64,000 bases of DNA from Micromonospora sp. MH99 (GTDB lineage Bacteria > Actinomycetota > Actinomycetes > Mycobacteriales > Micromonosporaceae). The stretch is taken from NCBI RefSeq assembly GCF_021442385.1, contig NZ_MUZA01000026.1:19965-83964 (forward strand). Direction: 5' to 3'. Under the pieces are notes generated by a model. The model saw only the letters and a list, made by a program, of their open reading frames with translations, did no database searches and was not told the origin of the DNA. The first letter of the stretch is position 1, and every line of letters starts with the position of its first letter. This document shows, one piece after another, positions 40,680 through 48,503 of this stretch. A program made the translations under genes and the position numbers.

Positions 40680-41726
40680 CTAGAGCAGGGTCAGCTGCTC
40701 GGCGGCCGGCGGTGGGGGCGGCTCGGGCAGCCGACGGTTGTCACCCAGCTCGCCCCGGTGCAGCCCGTGGCGGCGGGCCGCGATCCGCACCCGGGCGGTC
40801 AGCTCCCGCTGGTACGCCTGCGGGGCGTACGCGCCGGCCCGGTAGAGCTCGCGGTAGCGGGGCGCGAGGTGCGGATGCTCCCGAGCGAGCCACTGCGCGT
40901 ACCACTCCCGGGCACCTGGGCGCAGGTGCAGCGCCAGTGGGGTCACGCTTGTCGCCCCGGCCGCCGCGATCGCCGACACGGTGGCGTCGATCGACTCGTC
41001 GCCGTCGCTGAGCCCGGGCAGGATCGGCGCCATCAGCACCCCGACCTCGAAGCCGGCGTCGGTGAGCCGGCGGACGGCGTCCAGGCGGCGGCTCGGATGC
41101 GGCGTGCCCGGCTCGACGCCACGCCAGAGCTGCTCGTCGACGAAGCCCACCGAGTAGGAGATGCCGACCCGGGTCACCTCGGCGGCCTGGCGCAGCAGCG
41201 GCAGGTCCCGCAGGATCAGCGTGCCCTTGGTCAGGATCGAGAACGGGTTGGCGAAGTCGCGCAGGGCCGCGATGATCTGCGGCATCAGCCGGTAACGCCC
41301 CTCGGCCCGCTGGTAACAGTCCACGTTGGTGCCCATCGCCACGTGCGCGCCCCGCCACTTCGGCGCGGCCAGCTCACGCCGTACCAGCTCACCGGCGTTG
41401 ACCTTGACGATCACCTGCCGGTCGAAGTCCGCCCCGGCATCGAGGTCGAGGTAGGTGTGAGTGTTTCTCGCGAAACAGTAGACACAAGCATGACTGCATC
41501 CACGGTACGGGTTGATGGTCCACTCGAAGGGCACGCGGGACTGGCCGGGCACCCGGTTAAGGATGGACTTGGCCTGCACCTCGTGAAAGGTCATCCCGGC
41601 GAACTCGGGGGTGTCGAAGGTGCGCACGACGGCGCCGGGCAGCGCCAGCGGCAGGGGTGGCGTCGCTGGCGCTGCCCGCTCGGGGTCTCCCTCAGCCGGG
41701 GGAGCGGTGAGGTTGTCCCAGCGCAT
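40680..41726 (-). CDS. Rv2578c-type radical SAM protein
   Basis: A 348-residue enzyme with the CxxxCxxC cluster motif in NPYRGCSHACVYCFAR, preceded by the family opening EVQAKSILNRVPGQSRVPFEWTIN and followed by a TIM-barrel-like region. ILTKGTLILRDLPLL lies in the middle. This matches the Rv2578c family, related to spore photoproduct lyase-like radical SAM proteins; no substrate is established. The ATG chosen gives MRWDNLTAPP, typical for the family. A TA-rich segment precedes it. Confidence 0.9.
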   Translation of the reverse strand: MRWDNLTAPPAEGDPERAAPATPPLPLALPGAVVRTFDTPEFAGMTFHEVQAKSILNRVPGQSRVPFEWTINPYRGCSHACVYCFARNTHTYLDLDAGADFDRQVIVKVNAGELVRRELAAPKWRGAHVAMGTNVDCYQRAEGRYRLMPQIIAALRDFANPFSILTKGTLILRDLPLLRQAAEVTRVGISYSVGFVDEQLWRGVEPGTPHPSRRLDAVRRLTDAGFEVGVLMAPILPGLSDGDESIDATVSAIAAAGATSVTPLALHLRPGAREWYAQWLAREHPHLAPRYRELYRAGAYAPQAYQRELTARVRIAARRHGLHRGELGDNRRLPEPPPPPAAEQLTLL

Positions 41727-41818
41727 GGCCACTATTCGAACACGTGTACGAGGTGCGCGCAAGTGACCCGCCGGACACCGGAGCCCACCCGGCGGTCGCG
41801 CGGGGGAGGATGGACACC

Positions 41819-42238
41819 ATGGAGAGGTCGACCTTCGTCTACGACGGGGACTGCGCGTTCTGCACGACGTGCGCGGAGTTCATCGAGCGCCGCATCCCCA
41901 CCGCCGCCCGGGTGGTGCCCTGGCAGTTCGCCGATCTGGACGCGCTCGGCCTCACGGTCGCCCAGTGCGAGGAGGCTGTGCAGTGGGTCGGCGCGGACGG
42001 CTCCCGCGCCGCCGGGCCGGACGCCATCGCGAAGTTGCTCGCCGCGAGCGGTCCGCTCTGGCGGGTCGCCGGAGCGGGGCTGCGGTTTCCGCCGGCCCGC
42101 GCCGTCGCCTGGCCCGCGTACCGCTGGGTGGCGCGCAACCGGCACCGGCTCCCGGGTGGCACGGCGGCGTGCTCGCTGCCCCAGGAGGCCCGGGAGCGGC
42201 TCTACGGGCCGACCGGCCGCCCGAGCGCCGGGGCCTGA
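41819..42238 (+). CDS. DUF393 (DCC1-like) thiol-disulfide protein
   Basis: A 139-residue thioredoxin-fold-like protein with the DxxCxxC motif: FVYDGDCAFCTTCAEF, giving two CxxC-type thiols near residues 14-20, and the C-terminal AYRWVARNRHRLPGG typical of DUF393. The family is thought to act in thiol-disulfide exchange but has no proven substrate. Members often accompany HTTM-domain genes, exactly as here, where the two converge and overlap by 37 bases. The ATG at 41819 has GGAGG nine bases upstream; the ATG at 41810 does not fit the spacing. Confidence 0.88.
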   Translation: MERSTFVYDGDCAFCTTCAEFIERRIPTAARVVPWQFADLDALGLTVAQCEEAVQWVGADGSRAAGPDAIAKLLAASGPLWRVAGAGLRFPPARAVAWPAYRWVARNRHRLPGGTAACSLPQEARERLYGPTGRPSAGA

Positions 42239-43167
42239 TCCCCGGGCGGCACCGGCTCCGCACCGGCTCCCACCGGAGCCGGGTCGGGAGCCGTCGGCTC
42301 GGTCTCGACGCGCGCCGGGGTGTCCGTCGCCGACCCGCGAGTTCCGCGGCCGGCCAGCCGGCGGGCCCAGACCAGCGGGCGGACCCGCTCCAGCGGCAGG
42401 AAGCTCGTCATCGCGGCGAGGTGCGGCGCGAACGAGATCGTGATGGTCGCGATGGTCACCACGTGGAACGAGTAGAAGAAGCCGACCATGGCCAGGCGCC
42501 AGCGGGCCGGCAGCAGGAACACCACGGGGCTGAACAGTTCGAACGCCACGATGCCGAACTGGGCGACGATCAGCAGGTACGGCACCTGGGCGACGAGGTC
42601 CGCCAGGTCGGTGCCGCGTCGGATGATGGCTCGCGCCAGCACCGAGCCGGTCAGCCAGTCCAGGCCGCCGAAGCGCAGCTTGGCCCAGGCCGCCAGGAAG
42701 TACGTGCAGATCACCGCGATCTGGGTGACCCGCAGCGCCCAGCCGCCGGCCTCGGTGCGGGTGGTGTCGCCGTGGCGGGCCCGGCCGGCGGTGGGCAGCA
42801 CGGCCAGTGCGACGAGGAGCCCGAACCGGTCGTGGTCGACCTTTCCGTAGCTCATCGCGATGATCATCCACTCGAGGTAGAGCGCGCAGACCGACCAGCC
42901 GAGCAGCCGGGGCGCCCGGCCGGTCGCGGCGAGCAGTGCGAGCAGCAGCAGCGCCCAGAAGATCACGGCCACCAGCGTCGGCGTCGGCGTCGGCAGGGGG
43001 AGCAGCCGGCCGATCAGCAGTGGTTGGTACAGCTCGCCGGGCACGCTGGCCCGGGTGCGTACCCACGGGGTGAAGACCACCAGGTCGGCGGCGACGAACA
43101 GGTAGATCAGGGTGCGGAAGGCGGCGATCCGGCCGCGCGGCACCGCCTCGGTCAGCCAGCCGCTCAT
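42202..43167 (-). CDS. HTTM domain membrane protein
   Basis: A 321-residue polytopic protein with about eight hydrophobic helices and the HTTM (vitamin K carboxylase-like transmembrane) order: RIAAFRTLIYLFVAADLVVF, then LEWMIIAMSYGKVDHDRFGL and AAWAKLRFGGLDWLTGSVL. HTTM proteins resemble the membrane part of gamma-carboxylase but bacterial members are uncharacterised; no lumenal carboxylase domain is present here. It is co-translated with the small protein before it (4-base overlap) and overlaps the DUF393 gene 3' end, a neighbourhood seen for this family. Confidence 0.9.
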   Translation of the reverse strand: MSGWLTEAVPRGRIAAFRTLIYLFVAADLVVFTPWVRTRASVPGELYQPLLIGRLLPLPTPTPTLVAVIFWALLLLALLAATGRAPRLLGWSVCALYLEWMIIAMSYGKVDHDRFGLLVALAVLPTAGRARHGDTTRTEAGGWALRVTQIAVICTYFLAAWAKLRFGGLDWLTGSVLARAIIRRGTDLADLVAQVPYLLIVAQFGIVAFELFSPVVFLLPARWRLAMVGFFYSFHVVTIATITISFAPHLAAMTSFLPLERVRPLVWARRLAGRGTRGSATDTPARVETEPTAPDPAPVGAGAEPVPPGDQAPALGRPVGP

Positions 43168-43604
43168 CGGGCGACCTGCCAGCGGACCACTGTCTCGTCG
43201 GTGTGCTGCCCGGTGGGCCGGCCGGCCCGGATGCCGTGCCAGCGGATGACGATGCGGACCTCGACCAGCGCCGGGGCGGCCGGGTGGCGTTCGGCGTACG
43301 CGTCGGCCACCTCGGCGAGCAGCGTCGGGTCGGCGGCGTACCGGTCCTGCTGGCCCTCGATCTCGGCGCGGCGGATGCCCGTGGCGCCCTGGTCGAGGTC
43401 GACCACGGCGCCGGTGCTGTTCACGCCCTCGACCCGGGTGTCCGGGGCGGGGGCGTTCGGCGGGTTGGAGGTGGCGTACATCCGGAACGGGCCGAACGGA
43501 AAGTCGTCGTCGCTGCCCCAGAAGGTGCCGAGCAGCAGCAGGACGAGGCCGAGAGCGGTCGCGCCCAGCCGGGTCGCGCGCCCGCGGGTGGTGAGGGTCT
43601 CCAT
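43164..43604 (-). CDS. Small membrane-anchored partner of HTTM protein
   Basis: A 146-residue protein: a basic N-terminus, one membrane helix (about 13-30) and an outer beta-rich part with FPFGPFRMYAT, a motif seen in proteins encoded next to HTTM genes. I do not know its function. It is the first gene of the pair; its stop overlaps the HTTM start codon (ATGA-type overlap), so the two are made together. No lipobox or cleavable signal is obvious. Confidence 0.72.
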   Translation of the reverse strand: METLTTRGRATRLGATALGLVLLLLGTFWGSDDDFPFGPFRMYATSNPPNAPAPDTRVEGVNSTGAVVDLDQGATGIRRAEIEGQQDRYAADPTLLAEVADAYAERHPAAPALVEVRIVIRWHGIRAGRPTGQHTDETVVRWQVAR

Positions 43605-43707
43605 CGGGTCGTGACGATACGGGATGTACCGGCCGTGTCGGGTCCCTCCGACGGTCAGTTCCGCCTGCCCAGGTCGGTGATCATGAGGGTGTGCCCGGTT
43701 ACGGCGA

Positions 43708-43736
43708 AGGGCCGGACCCGAATCGGGCCCGGCCCT
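43708..43736 (-). terminator. Hairpin terminator of the thioredoxin gene
   Basis: AGGGCCGG (43708-43715) and CCGGCCCT (43729-43736) plus CCCG/CGGG inside. The one internal mismatch is A-C as read on the plus strand but a G-U pair in the minus-strand RNA, so the stem is best in the trx transcript, 23 bases after its stop. Confidence 0.75.
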
Positions 43737-43758
43737 CGCGCGCCGTCGCGGGGACGGC

Positions 43759-44121
43759 TCAGTGGTTGTGCTCGGCCAGCTGCTTGCGGACGTCGTCCAT
43801 GTCCAGTGCCTCGACCTGCTCGATCAGGTTCTCCAGCGCGGACTCGGGAAGCGCGCCCGGCTGGGCGAAGACGATGACGCCGTCACGGATCGCCATGATC
43901 GTCGGGATCGACCGGATGTCGAACTTCGCCCCCAGCTCCTGCTGGGCCTCGGTGTCGACCTTGCCGAAGACGATGTTCTGGTGCTTCTCCGAGGAGCGCT
44001 CGTAGACCGGGGCGAACCGCTTGCACGGACCACACCAGTCGGCCCAGAAGTCGACCAGGACGATGCCGTCGTTGCCGGTCACCTCGTCGAAGTTCGCCGA
44101 GGTCAGCTCAACGGTTGCCAT
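43759..44121 (-). CDS. trxA: Thioredoxin
   Basis: A 120-residue thioredoxin with the active site WCGPC (Cys30, Cys33), Asp24 in LVDFWADW and the cis-Pro in SIPTIMAI. The C-terminal end extends about 10 residues beyond E. coli TrxA. It reduces protein disulfides using thioredoxin reductase, which is not in the window. It could reduce the nearby DUF393 protein, but there is no direct link. GGAGA before the ATG supports the start. Confidence 0.96.
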   Translation of the reverse strand: MATVELTSANFDEVTGNDGIVLVDFWADWCGPCKRFAPVYERSSEKHQNIVFGKVDTEAQQELGAKFDIRSIPTIMAIRDGVIVFAQPGALPESALENLIEQVEALDMDDVRKQLAEHNH

Positions 44122-44669
44122 TGCACTCTCCGATCACCGCGGTTTGTCTGCGTCCCGTAGAACCAGGGCTGACCGTATCGAATTCCCGGGCCGTCCAGCA
44201 CGAAACGTGCGCAGGGCTGCCCGGGGTCCTCGTCGGCCATCGAACTATGTCAGTTCATCTCGTCCTGCGGAACGCAAGTGCATGACGCACTTGCGTGACC
44301 TGGGGTGATGGGAGCGATTCCAAGGAGATCCACCCGATCGAGCGCTACGAATCGGTAACTTGAGCCCTGACGAGGAGGTATCCGGCCTGCGGAGATCGCT
44401 GATCAACCCGCTCTTCGTCACGTAGAGTAGTGTTACAAAAAGATAAATGTGACCTCGATCTCTGTCGTACCTACGCCGCCGTAGGGCAGAATTCCTCGCA
44501 TCAGAGCGTGGGCGGCGGGTGCCGGGGAGGGCCCCGCCGCTCATTGCGTCTCCCCTCGGGTGAGTGACCGGTGTGACATTTCCGCCGGGGTCGCGCCCCG
44601 GCCGTCGCCTTAACCACCGGTAAGGCATGCTGTGCCGAACTCCATCGCCGCCCGTCGAAGGGGACCAGG
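44122..44669. other. 548-base intergenic region, locally AT-richer
   Basis: Longest gene-free stretch in the window. From about 44250 to 44460 the base composition drops toward balance, with AT-rich ACAAAAAGATAAAT at 44436-44449. It contains a perfect 10-bp hairpin (listed separately), a CCTACG/CGTAGG hairpin (44470-44485) and GAGGAGG at 44373. Two tiny open frames (22 and 21 codons, 44296-44364 and 44360-44425) are not supported as genes. GCCTTAACCACCGGTAAGGC (44607-44626) is an imperfect palindrome 44 bases before the MaoC gene and may be its operator. A small RNA or lost gene fragment is possible. Confidence 0.5.
44272..44296. repeat. Perfect 10-bp inverted repeat
   Basis: ACGCAAGTGC (44272-44281) and GCACTTGCGT (44287-44296) flank ATGAC. 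No gene end or start lies near it. Confidence 0.7.
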
Positions 44670-45185
44670 ATGCAGTTCGGCCGCTACTACGAGGAGTTCG
44701 AGGTCGGCGCGGTCTACCGGCACTGGCCGGGCAAGACCGTCACCGAGTACGACGACCACCTCTTCTGCCTGCTCACCATGAACCACCACCCGCTGCACAT
44801 GGACGCGCACTACGCCGCGACCGCCAGCCAGTTCAAGCGCAACGTGGTGGTCGGCAACTACATCTACTCGCTGCTGCTCGGCATGTCGGTGCCGGACGTC
44901 AGCGGCAAGGCCATCGCCAACCTGGAGGTCGAGTCGCTGCGGCACGTGGCGCCCACCTTCCACGGCGACACCATCTACGGCGAGACGACGGTGCTGGACA
45001 AGCGCGAGTCGGGCTCCAAGCCCGACCGGGGCGTCGTGTCCGTGGAGACCCGGGGCTACAACCAGGACGGCACCATGGTCTGCGTCTTCCGCCGCAAGGT
45101 CATGGTCCCCAAGCGGGAGTACGCGGCCGACGCCGTAGCCGAGGGAGTGGACCCGGAGCGGCCCAGCTTCCCGAGCCCGCGCTGA
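44670..45185 (+). CDS. MaoC-type hotdog hydratase, possible mesaconyl-CoA hydratase
   Basis: A 171-residue single hotdog domain. The R-hydratase motif region reads TMNHHPLHMDAHYAATASQF: the catalytic His and trailing HxD are present but the usual catalytic Asp of the TGDxNPxH motif is Asn. VVGNYIYSLLLGMSVPDVSGK follows. MaoC enzymes hydrate enoyl-CoA; the style resembles hydratases linked to mesaconyl-CoA metabolism, which would tie it to the CitE-like lyase and acyl-CoA dehydrogenase earlier on this strand. Function is inferred. GAAGGGGACCAGG precedes the ATG. Confidence 0.85.
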   Translation: MQFGRYYEEFEVGAVYRHWPGKTVTEYDDHLFCLLTMNHHPLHMDAHYAATASQFKRNVVVGNYIYSLLLGMSVPDVSGKAIANLEVESLRHVAPTFHGDTIYGETTVLDKRESGSKPDRGVVSVETRGYNQDGTMVCVFRRKVMVPKREYAADAVAEGVDPERPSFPSPR

Positions 45186-45310
45186 CCCTCCGGGCGGCGC
45201 TGAGCAGCAGTCGCCGCCGCCCTGGTACGGGCCTCCATCCCCACCGCAGGTTCTGCCGGGGAGGGGGCCCGCCGCCCGTTTCGGGGCTTATGCTGGCGCC
45301 GGAGGTTCCG

Positions 45311-45814
45311 ATGAGCCACTCCGTCGCCGGAGAGCCGCCCTCTGCCGGCCGCCGCGCCGCACCCTTGACCACCGCCGTCTACTCCGCCGCCGAGTGGGAC
45401 CTGCTCACCAGCCTGCCCGCCCGGGTGCTCGTGGCCGCCGCAGCGCCCGGCGCCGGCCGCCCGGAGCGGGGAGTGATGGCGGGCCTCGCGGGTCTGGACG
45501 CGGTGGCTGCCGGCCGCGGGTTCGACAGTGATCTGGTCCGTGCCGTGGTCGCCGCGATCTACGCCCGCCACGACGGCGCCCCGGCGCCCGCCGAGCGGCT
45601 CACCGACCTGGTGGACCTCCTGGTCGCGTGCCGGGCCGCGGTGCGGGTCCTGCACCGGCGCGCTGATCCCGCCGACTCGGCCGCGTACCGCCAGTGGGTG
45701 CAGTCGGTCGCGGCCCGAGTCTGCCGGGCGGTGCCCGGCCCCGGCGGACGTCCGGCCAGCCCCGCCGACCGACGCTTCCTGGACCGGCTGGGTGACGCGC
45801 TCGGCCTCGGCTGA
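45311..45814 (+). CDS. Conserved hypothetical helical protein
   Basis: A 167-residue, mostly helical soluble protein unrecognised by me. YSAAEWDLLTSLPARVLVAAA opens the structured part; FDSDLVRAVVAAIYARHD and LTDLVDLLVACRAAVRVL are amphipathic. The pattern resembles small actinobacterial proteins of about 150 residues found next to RNA methyltransferases, but I cannot name a family. GGAGG six bases upstream fits the ATG. It precedes the TrmH-type gene by 47 bases in the same direction. Confidence 0.6.
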   Translation: MSHSVAGEPPSAGRRAAPLTTAVYSAAEWDLLTSLPARVLVAAAAPGAGRPERGVMAGLAGLDAVAAGRGFDSDLVRAVVAAIYARHDGAPAPAERLTDLVDLLVACRAAVRVLHRRADPADSAAYRQWVQSVAARVCRAVPGPGGRPASPADRRFLDRLGDALGLG

Positions 45815-45861
45815 GGTCGGCGGGCCGTCGCGGCGGACGCCGAGGTGGCCCGTACCCTCTG

Positions 45862-46491
45862 ATGACCGTGACCGACGACCAGCTTGAGGTGGGCGTGGGC
45901 CCCTGGCCGGGGGACCCACCCGAGGACCCGCGCTACGACCCGGCGTTGCTGGCCGAGGGGGACCGGCGCAACGTGGTCGACCGCTACCGCTACTGGCGGC
46001 TTGACGCGATCGTCGCCGACCTGGACCGGCGCCGGCACGGCTTCCACGTCGCCGTCGAGAACTGGCAGCACGATTTCAACATCGGCACGGTCGTGCGCAA
46101 CGCCAACGCCTTCAACGCCGCCGAGGTGCACATCGTCGGACGGCGGCGGTGGAACCGGCGGGGCGCGATGGTGACCGACCGGTACCAGCACGTGCGGCAC
46201 CACGAGACGATCGAGGAGTTCGTCGACTGGGCGGCGGGGCGCCGGCTGCCCGTGCTCGGCATCGACAACCTGCCCGGCTCCCGCCCACTGGAGACCGGCA
46301 CCCTGCCGCGGGACTGCGTGCTGCTCTTCGGCCAGGAGGGACCCGGCCTGTCCGAGCCGGCGCGTGCCGCCTGCGCCGCGCTCTACTCCATCGCCCAGTA
46401 CGGCTCGACCCGGTCCATCAACGCCGGCGTGGCCAGCGGCATCGCCATGCACGCGTGGATCCGTACCCACGCCGGGCCGCCACCGGACTGA
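45862..46491 (+). CDS. TrmH/SpoU family RNA 2'-O-methyltransferase
   Basis: A 209-residue SPOUT enzyme: FNIGTVVRNANAFNAAEVHIVG (motif 1), LLFGQEGPGLSE (motif 2) and IAQYGSTRSINAGVASGIAMHAW (motif 3), which together build the knotted SAM site. It adds a methyl group to a ribose in tRNA or rRNA; the target is not readable because no N-terminal specificity domain is present. TACCCT ends three bases before the ATG, and GTG 45868, six bases on, would suit a leaderless start better. Confidence 0.93.
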   Translation: MTVTDDQLEVGVGPWPGDPPEDPRYDPALLAEGDRRNVVDRYRYWRLDAIVADLDRRRHGFHVAVENWQHDFNIGTVVRNANAFNAAEVHIVGRRRWNRRGAMVTDRYQHVRHHETIEEFVDWAAGRRLPVLGIDNLPGSRPLETGTLPRDCVLLFGQEGPGLSEPARAACAALYSIAQYGSTRSINAGVASGIAMHAWIRTHAGPPPD

Positions 46492-46559
46492 CCCTCGCCC
46501 CGCCGGCGCAATCGGCGTTCCGGCTTGACGTGCCAGCGATGCCGGGTGACGGTGGGGTT

Positions 46560-47249
46560 GTGAGTGTCGCGGTGAGTTGTCCGAGATGCGGGGGCCCGGT
46601 ACGGGCGCCGGATCTGATGCACACCGAGTCGAGGTGCCTGCGCTGCGGTCCCGTGCCGCCGCTGCACGTGCCCGAACACATCGGAGCGGAGATCGTCGCG
46701 AGCGTGGTGGAGCGGATCGCCGCGACCGGCGGTCCACCGGGGACGCCGCTGTGGTGCCCGTGGCCGCTGCCGCCAGGGTGGACCCTCACCGGCGTGGCGT
46801 ACGCCGGTGACGACCGCACCGGCGTACGGGCGACCGCGGTGGCCTGCGCGGGGCCCGCGCCGCTCGACGACGGCCCGGCGGATCTGGTCTTCGTGGCCGA
46901 GGAGCCGGGCGTCGGCCTGGGCACCCGACTCGCCGGCCTGGCCGGCCCGGATCCCGGACCGGAACTCGCCGACGCGCTGACCGACCCCGGCCCGGGGCAC
47001 CCCGAGCACGTGGGGCAGGCCAGGATCCGGGTCGGCGGGCACCCGACTCCACTGTGGCTGGTGAATTCTCCGACGGATCGAAGCGCGTACGCCGGCGAGG
47101 CTCGGGGAATGTGGCTGCATGCGATAGCCTGGCCGGCGAGTGCGGGTCACCTCCTCGCGGAAGACGTCGTTTTGCACGACCTGACCGAGTGGACTCCGCC
47201 CGAACTCGTGTACGGCGCACCATCCCCGTACCTGTCCGGGAGGGCTTGA
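46560..47249 (+). CDS. DUF6758 family protein with zinc ribbon
   Basis: A 229-residue protein. An N-terminal ribbon with CPRCGGPVRAPD and RCLRCG gives four Cys for one zinc. The remaining domain has WCPWPLPPGWTLTGVAYAGDDR and GPDPGPELAD, blocks conserved in actinobacterial DUF6758. The family is found in Streptomyces, usually near PHP-domain and sigma-factor genes, as here. Its role is unknown; the ribbon suggests an RNA or protein contact. GTG is chosen because homologues begin just before the ribbon; an ATG 21 bases upstream is possible. Confidence 0.8.
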   Translation: MSVAVSCPRCGGPVRAPDLMHTESRCLRCGPVPPLHVPEHIGAEIVASVVERIAATGGPPGTPLWCPWPLPPGWTLTGVAYAGDDRTGVRATAVACAGPAPLDDGPADLVFVAEEPGVGLGTRLAGLAGPDPGPELADALTDPGPGHPEHVGQARIRVGGHPTPLWLVNSPTDRSAYAGEARGMWLHAIAWPASAGHLLAEDVVLHDLTEWTPPELVYGAPSPYLSGRA

Positions 47250-47365
47250 CAGCCTTCCGGGTTTGACGGAGAACGGACGCAGATCTTCACTGTACGACAC
47301 CACACTGATACTCTGGGTGCCGCTGCGGTAATGGGACCCGGCGCCGCGCGAGAGGATGGCCCGCC

Positions 47366-47524
47366 ATGGTCAAGAAGGTCCTCACCTGGGCCGGAATCGC
47401 ATTCTTGATCTTCTTCGTCGCCTATCGGCCAAACTCTGCGGCTGATGTGTTCAAGTCGCTGGGCGGCGGGATCATGGACATCGCCCAGGGGTTCGGCGAC
47501 TTCTTCACCAGCCTCGTCGCCTAA
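47366..47524 (+). CDS. 52-residue membrane protein upstream of PH-domain gene
   Basis: A small protein starting MVKKVLTWAGIAFLIFFVAY: a two-Lys start and one membrane helix (about 4-20). An amphipathic part with FKSLGGGIMDIAQGFGDFF follows. Homologous small proteins precede PH-domain genes in other actinobacteria, which supports it as a real gene. GAGAGG lies about 10 bases before the ATG. It ends 6 bases before the PH-domain ATG, so the two are co-transcribed. The function is not known. Confidence 0.75.
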   Translation: MVKKVLTWAGIAFLIFFVAYRPNSAADVFKSLGGGIMDIAQGFGDFFTSLVA

Positions 47525-47530
47525 CCGTCG

Positions 47531-48400
47531 ATGGGCAGCCCTTCCGGTCCACCCTTCGACCCGGACGACCCCGACCGGGACCGGCGCGACACCGAGCCGA
47601 TACCGCGGATCGGGCCGGATGACGGCCCGGGCTACGGAGCCGGTCCCGGCCTGTCCGACGGGCCGTCCCTTTCGGACGACGTCGGCTACGGCGAAGGGCC
47701 CGGCTATGCCGGCGAAGGGCGGTCCGGCCGGGGCTGGATTCGCGATCCCGAGGCCGCCTACCAGCCACCGCAGATCTCCGAGGACGAGCTCGCGGGGCTG
47801 CGTGCCGACGCGACGGGGGCGACTCCCCGGCGGGTGCTTCCGCTGGAGGACGAGCCCAGCTCGCTGGTCGCCCGCTACCTCTTCCCCACCGAGCGCTACC
47901 GGGGCGAGTGGAAGCGGCACTGGATCCACCTCACCAACCCGCTCCTGATCGGCATCGCGGCGACGTTCGTGCTCGGCTACCTGTCCGGCTTCCTCGCCGG
48001 CAACAACGTGGGCGCGTTGACGACCATCGCGGTGCTGCTCTGGTTCGCCGTCATGGGCTGGGTGGCCTGGAAGGTCGCCGACTGGTGGTATGACCGGTTC
48101 ATCCTGACCAACAAGCGGGTCATGGTGGTCAACGGCATCGTCACCCGCAAGGTGGCCATGATGCCGCTGGTCCGGGTCACCGACATGAAGTACGAGCAGA
48201 CGCCGACCGGCCGCGCACTCAACTACGGCACCTTCGTCCTGGAGTCCGCCGGCCAGGAGCAGGCGCTGCGGGAGATCAAGAACCTGCCCAACCCGAACGA
48301 GCTGTACCTGCGCGTCGTGGAAGAGATGTACGAGCCGCAGGCGGTCGAGGCGCGGTTGGGCAAGGAGGCCGACGAGGCCAAGGCCGACGACGGGGCGTGA
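47531..48400 (+). CDS. Membrane PH-domain protein (bPH2/YdbT-like)
   Basis: A 289-residue protein: an acidic Gly/Pro-rich cytosolic arm (about 1-100), two membrane helices (about 140-160 and 168-186), then a PH-like domain: WYDRFILTNKRVMVVNGIVTRKVAMMPLVRVTDM, a clear bPH2 signature. A final acidic helix is rich in Glu/Lys/Ala. Bacterial PH proteins of this kind may organise envelope components; no enzymatic role is known. It is encoded just after a small membrane protein, likely a partner. Confidence 0.9.
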   Translation: MGSPSGPPFDPDDPDRDRRDTEPIPRIGPDDGPGYGAGPGLSDGPSLSDDVGYGEGPGYAGEGRSGRGWIRDPEAAYQPPQISEDELAGLRADATGATPRRVLPLEDEPSSLVARYLFPTERYRGEWKRHWIHLTNPLLIGIAATFVLGYLSGFLAGNNVGALTTIAVLLWFAVMGWVAWKVADWWYDRFILTNKRVMVVNGIVTRKVAMMPLVRVTDMKYEQTPTGRALNYGTFVLESAGQEQALREIKNLPNPNELYLRVVEEMYEPQAVEARLGKEADEAKADDGA

Positions 48401-48503
48401 AAGTTTTCGTCCGAACATCGGAGCAAGTGCGCACCTTTCGTCATGGACCGGAACGCCTCTGACGTGGCACTCTGCCAGGACGGTGTGGGTGCGGAGGTGT
48501 GTG

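Noticed and set aside
44296..44425. Two tiny frames (GTG at 44296, TTG at 44360) as possible peptides
   Set aside because: Only 22 and 21 codons, no strong ribosome-binding site placed before either, no recognisable homologue. Kept only as part of the intergenic finding.
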